Below, piece by piece: positions 61,862 to 64,000 of a DNA stretch of 64,000 nucleotides. The notes beneath the pieces are model-generated. The model had not been told where the DNA came from, did no database searches, and saw only the letters and a program-made list of their open reading frames with translations. Both the position numbers and the translations under genes were made by a program. The first letter of the stretch is position 1; each line of letters starts with the position of its first letter. Origin of the DNA: Sneathiella sp. HT1-7 (lineage in GTDB: Bacteria > Pseudomonadota > Alphaproteobacteria > Sneathiellales > Sneathiellaceae); contig NZ_JAJFZN010000002.1 of the NCBI RefSeq assembly GCF_020731145.1, positions 1 to 64,000 on the forward strand, given 5' to 3'.

Positions 61862-63409
61862 TTAGCCTTTGAATTTTTTGATTTCACCTGATTCAAGACG
61901 TTCGCGGTAAGACTGGAATTCCTGTTTCACCAGCTTCATCAGGAAGTAAAGCGCGAAAATATTGACCACGGCCATCGCGAAGATAGCTGCGTCAGAGAAG
62001 TCAATAACCGGGCCTAGGCTTGCCGCCGCACCAATGATCACGAAGGCGCAGAAGATCAGCTTGAAAATCAGCTCAGTCGTTTTTCCTTCACCGAACAGAT
62101 ACGTCCAGGCTTTCAGACCATAATAGGACCATGAAATCATCGTCGAGAACGCAAACAGGACCACGGCAATGGCCAGAACATAAGGGAACCAGCTAACAGC
62201 AGAACCAAAGGCCGCTGATGTCAAGGCAACTCCGGAGGTGCCGCCAACTGTTGCAATCATTGAACCATCCAGCATGTAGTTGCCGGATACCGGGTCAATG
62301 ATAAGCTGGCCTGTGATGATGATGACCAGCGCCGTCATTGTGCAGATTACTACCGTGTCGATGAAAGGCTCTAGCAGGGAGACTACTCCTTCCGTGATTG
62401 GCTCTTTCGTCCGTACGGCCGAATGGGCAATCGCAGCGGAGCCTACTCCGGCTTCGTTGGAAAAGGCCGCCCGCTTGAAGCCCTGGATCAACGCGCCGAC
62501 AAAACCACCGGCGACACCAAGGCCCGTAAAGGCACCTTCAAAAATCTGGCCGAAAGCCCAACCGATCTGGTCGAAATTGACCGCGAGAATAATAATCGCC
62601 GCAGCCACATACATGATGCCCATAAAGGGAACGACTTTTTCGGTTACGCGTGCAATTGACTTCATGCCGCCGACAATCACGGCAAACACGACAACAGCGA
62701 AGATGACGCCGGTAATCCAACCAGGATAGTCCCCGACAATGCCAGAAATCTGGGCATGTGCCTGGTTTGCCTGAAACATATTTCCGCCGCCGAGGGCGCC
62801 GAGAATACAGAAAATAGAGAAGAGAATAGCGAGAGCTTTGCCGCCCGGAATGCCGAGTTGCTTGAAACCTTTCGATATATAGTACATCGGTCCGCCTGAG
62901 ACCGTGCCATCTTCATATTCATTACGGTATTTCACGCCAAGCGTACATTCCGTAAATTTTGACGCCATGCCAAGAAGTCCGGCAAGGATCATCCAGAATG
63001 TTGCGCCTGGGCCACCAATACCGACGGCAACGGCCACACCGGCAATGTTACCAAGACCGACCGTGCCTGAGAGGGCCGTTGCAAGGGCTTGGAAATGGCT
63101 GACTTCACCCGCATCATTAGGATCCGAGTAATCGCCTTTAACCAAGCTAATCGCGTGACCAAAGAAGCGAAATTGGACGAAGCCGAAATAGATCGTAAAA
63201 ATAGAGGCAGCAACAACGAGCCACATAACAATCCAGGGAAAGCTGGTCCCTGGAATGGGCGCGAAAATAAAGCTGACAAACGGGCCTGTGACAGCGGCGA
63301 ACATCTGATTGACTTGCGCGTCAAGCGTCATTGACTCTTGGGCGAGTGCCGGGCCAATAACGGCGATTGCTGCGATTTGGACGAGCAGCGCGATAAATAT
63401 TTTTCTCAT
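61862..63409 (-). CDS. AgcS-family alanine/glycine:cation symporter
   Basis: A 515-aa sodium:amino acid symporter. An N-terminal signal-like segment ending at ALAQE precedes the first transport helix, unusual but known in some AgcS proteins. LSGTVGLGNIAGVAVAVGIGGPGATFWM, FKRAAFSNEAGVGSAAIAHSAV and TEPFIDTVVICTMTALVI-type sequence (LLEPFIDTVVICTMTAL) are family signatures. A GGGGGGAG stretch lies just upstream of the ATG. Follows the universal stress protein by 14 bases, so they form an operon. Transports alanine or glycine with Na+ at the inner membrane. Confidence 0.94.
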   Translation of the reverse strand: MRKIFIALLVQIAAIAVIGPALAQESMTLDAQVNQMFAAVTGPFVSFIFAPIPGTSFPWIVMWLVVAASIFTIYFGFVQFRFFGHAISLVKGDYSDPNDAGEVSHFQALATALSGTVGLGNIAGVAVAVGIGGPGATFWMILAGLLGMASKFTECTLGVKYRNEYEDGTVSGGPMYYISKGFKQLGIPGGKALAILFSIFCILGALGGGNMFQANQAHAQISGIVGDYPGWITGVIFAVVVFAVIVGGMKSIARVTEKVVPFMGIMYVAAAIIILAVNFDQIGWAFGQIFEGAFTGLGVAGGFVGALIQGFKRAAFSNEAGVGSAAIAHSAVRTKEPITEGVVSLLEPFIDTVVICTMTALVIIITGQLIIDPVSGNYMLDGSMIATVGGTSGVALTSAAFGSAVSWFPYVLAIAVVLFAFSTMISWSYYGLKAWTYLFGEGKTTELIFKLIFCAFVIIGAAASLGPVIDFSDAAIFAMAVVNIFALYFLMKLVKQEFQSYRERLESGEIKKFKG

Positions 63410-63423
63410 GATAACTCCCCCCT

Positions 63424-63861
63424 TTAGCCGATCACAGTTACAGGTACATGCGCACTCATCACCAGTGTAGATGTTGAGCTTCCAAACAAACGATCAACTA
63501 GACCCTGACTGGAGGCGCGACCGACAATTATTTGTTCTGCTTTCTCTTCCTTGGCGATGGCGTTCAGAATATCCGCGACATGGCCATGGCGAACGACGCC
63601 CCGACCCTTGACGCCAGATTCTTTGAGCTTTGCCAGTGCTGGATCGACAACTCGCGCCATTGCGAGGGAGATTTCTTCTTCACGACGTTTGTGGCGCTGC
63701 GCATTTTCCTCGGGTGTCTGGAATGAATACGGAGACCATTCAACGACATAGACGACCAGAAGTTCACAATCCCCGATCAGGCCCGCCATTCGCTTGCCAT
63801 AGTCAAGAACACGTTCCCCCGACTCATGGCCGTCAAGACCAATTACCAGTGTAGTAGTCAT
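63424..63861 (-). CDS. universal stress protein (UspA family)
   Basis: A 145-aa single-domain Usp. TLVIGLDGHESGERVLDYGKRMA opens the fold, VVRHGHVADILNAIAKEEKAEQIIVGRASSQGLVDRLFGSSTSTLVMSAHVPVTVIG closes it; the G-x2-G-x9-G-S/T ATP-binding pattern is present in the VGRASSQGLVDRLFGSSTS segment. The ATG at 63861 has AGGAGGGG upstream; an earlier in-frame start at 63903 would contain this ribosome binding site. Probably ATP-binding and induced under growth arrest; first gene of the Usp-AgcS operon. The last 97 bases of the window hold nothing recognisable. Confidence 0.93.
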   Translation of the reverse strand: MTTTLVIGLDGHESGERVLDYGKRMAGLIGDCELLVVYVVEWSPYSFQTPEENAQRHKRREEEISLAMARVVDPALAKLKESGVKGRGVVRHGHVADILNAIAKEEKAEQIIVGRASSQGLVDRLFGSSTSTLVMSAHVPVTVIG

Positions 63862-64000
63862 CTTTACTTCCCCTCCTGTAAAAGTACCGTTATTCGCGAA
63901 CATCAGCTAAGCGGATGTTATTGCGTCCAAATATCGGGAGGACAAATCCCCGAAACTAGAACATATGCGTGCCGATACAATTGTCCCCCAAACCTATAAT

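Overview
The window looks like chromosomal DNA of an alphaproteobacterium, probably a marine or environmental one. The grounds are a full ugp cassette with PHO-like boxes, a PlcP/glycosyltransferase lipid-remodelling pair, a liv ABC operon carrying an acyl-CoA synthetase gene, many acyl-CoA and dioxygenase genes, and an initiator tRNA whose first anticodon-stem pair is A-U. No genus can be named from sequence alone. I saw no rRNA, CRISPR array, transposase, integrase or phage gene.

Layout. (1) 44-156: initiator tRNA-Met with its terminator. (2) 0.2-12.4 kb: a small conserved protein and a block of seven polytopic membrane proteins from two families. Four copies of an unnamed GT-C-like family (about 580 aa, here 'family X') flank three tandem GT87/DUF2029-type glycosyltransferases, in the order X X (left), G G G (right), X X (left). 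This is the most unusual region. (3) 12.6-15.4 kb: DMT exporter, MarR-GNAT fusion and LysR regulator, with palindromic operators. (4) 15.5-25.2 kb: a probable phosphate-starvation region with ugpBAEC, an SDR, a photolyase, a GT4 glycosyltransferase, a PlcP-like phospholipase C and a diacylglycerol-kinase-like protein. (5) 25.2-28.9 kb: a GT39-type transferase, a HAD-UbiA fusion of the polyprenyl-phosphate phosphoribosyltransferase type and a small DMT/SMR protein, together suggesting lipid-linked pentose synthesis, flipping and use. (6) 29-30 kb: cysteine synthase. (7) 30.4-37.2 kb: livHMGF, acyl-CoA synthetase and a periplasmic binding protein, with a good promoter and a probable CTG start. 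(8) 37.3-50 kb: class IV aminotransferase, a five-gene acyl-CoA/oxygenase operon, LemA-DUF2207, DUF1989, a second acyl-CoA dehydrogenase, a TauD-type dioxygenase and a GST. (9) 50-54.9 kb: ydbH-ynbE-ydbL envelope operon, an ATC-hydrolase-like protein and a YghU-type GST. (10) 55-59 kb: a two-gene operon of an adenylation-carrier-thioesterase protein and a sugar-transfer-type ATP-grasp enzyme; upstream of it two perfect DnaA-box 9-mers form an inverted repeat. (11) 59-64 kb: type II haloacid dehalogenase, an unrecognised periplasmic protein, an AgcS symporter and a universal stress protein.

How it fits together. Phosphate-limited lipid turnover is the clearest functional story: Ugp imports glycerol-3-phosphate, PlcP would cut phospholipids to diacylglycerol, the GT4 enzyme would glycosylate it and the kinase could return it to phosphatidate. 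A second theme is envelope glycan work by GT-C enzymes that use polyprenyl-phosphate sugars (family X, GT87, GT39), possibly supplied by the HAD-UbiA protein. Functions are inferred from motifs and context; no database search was run.
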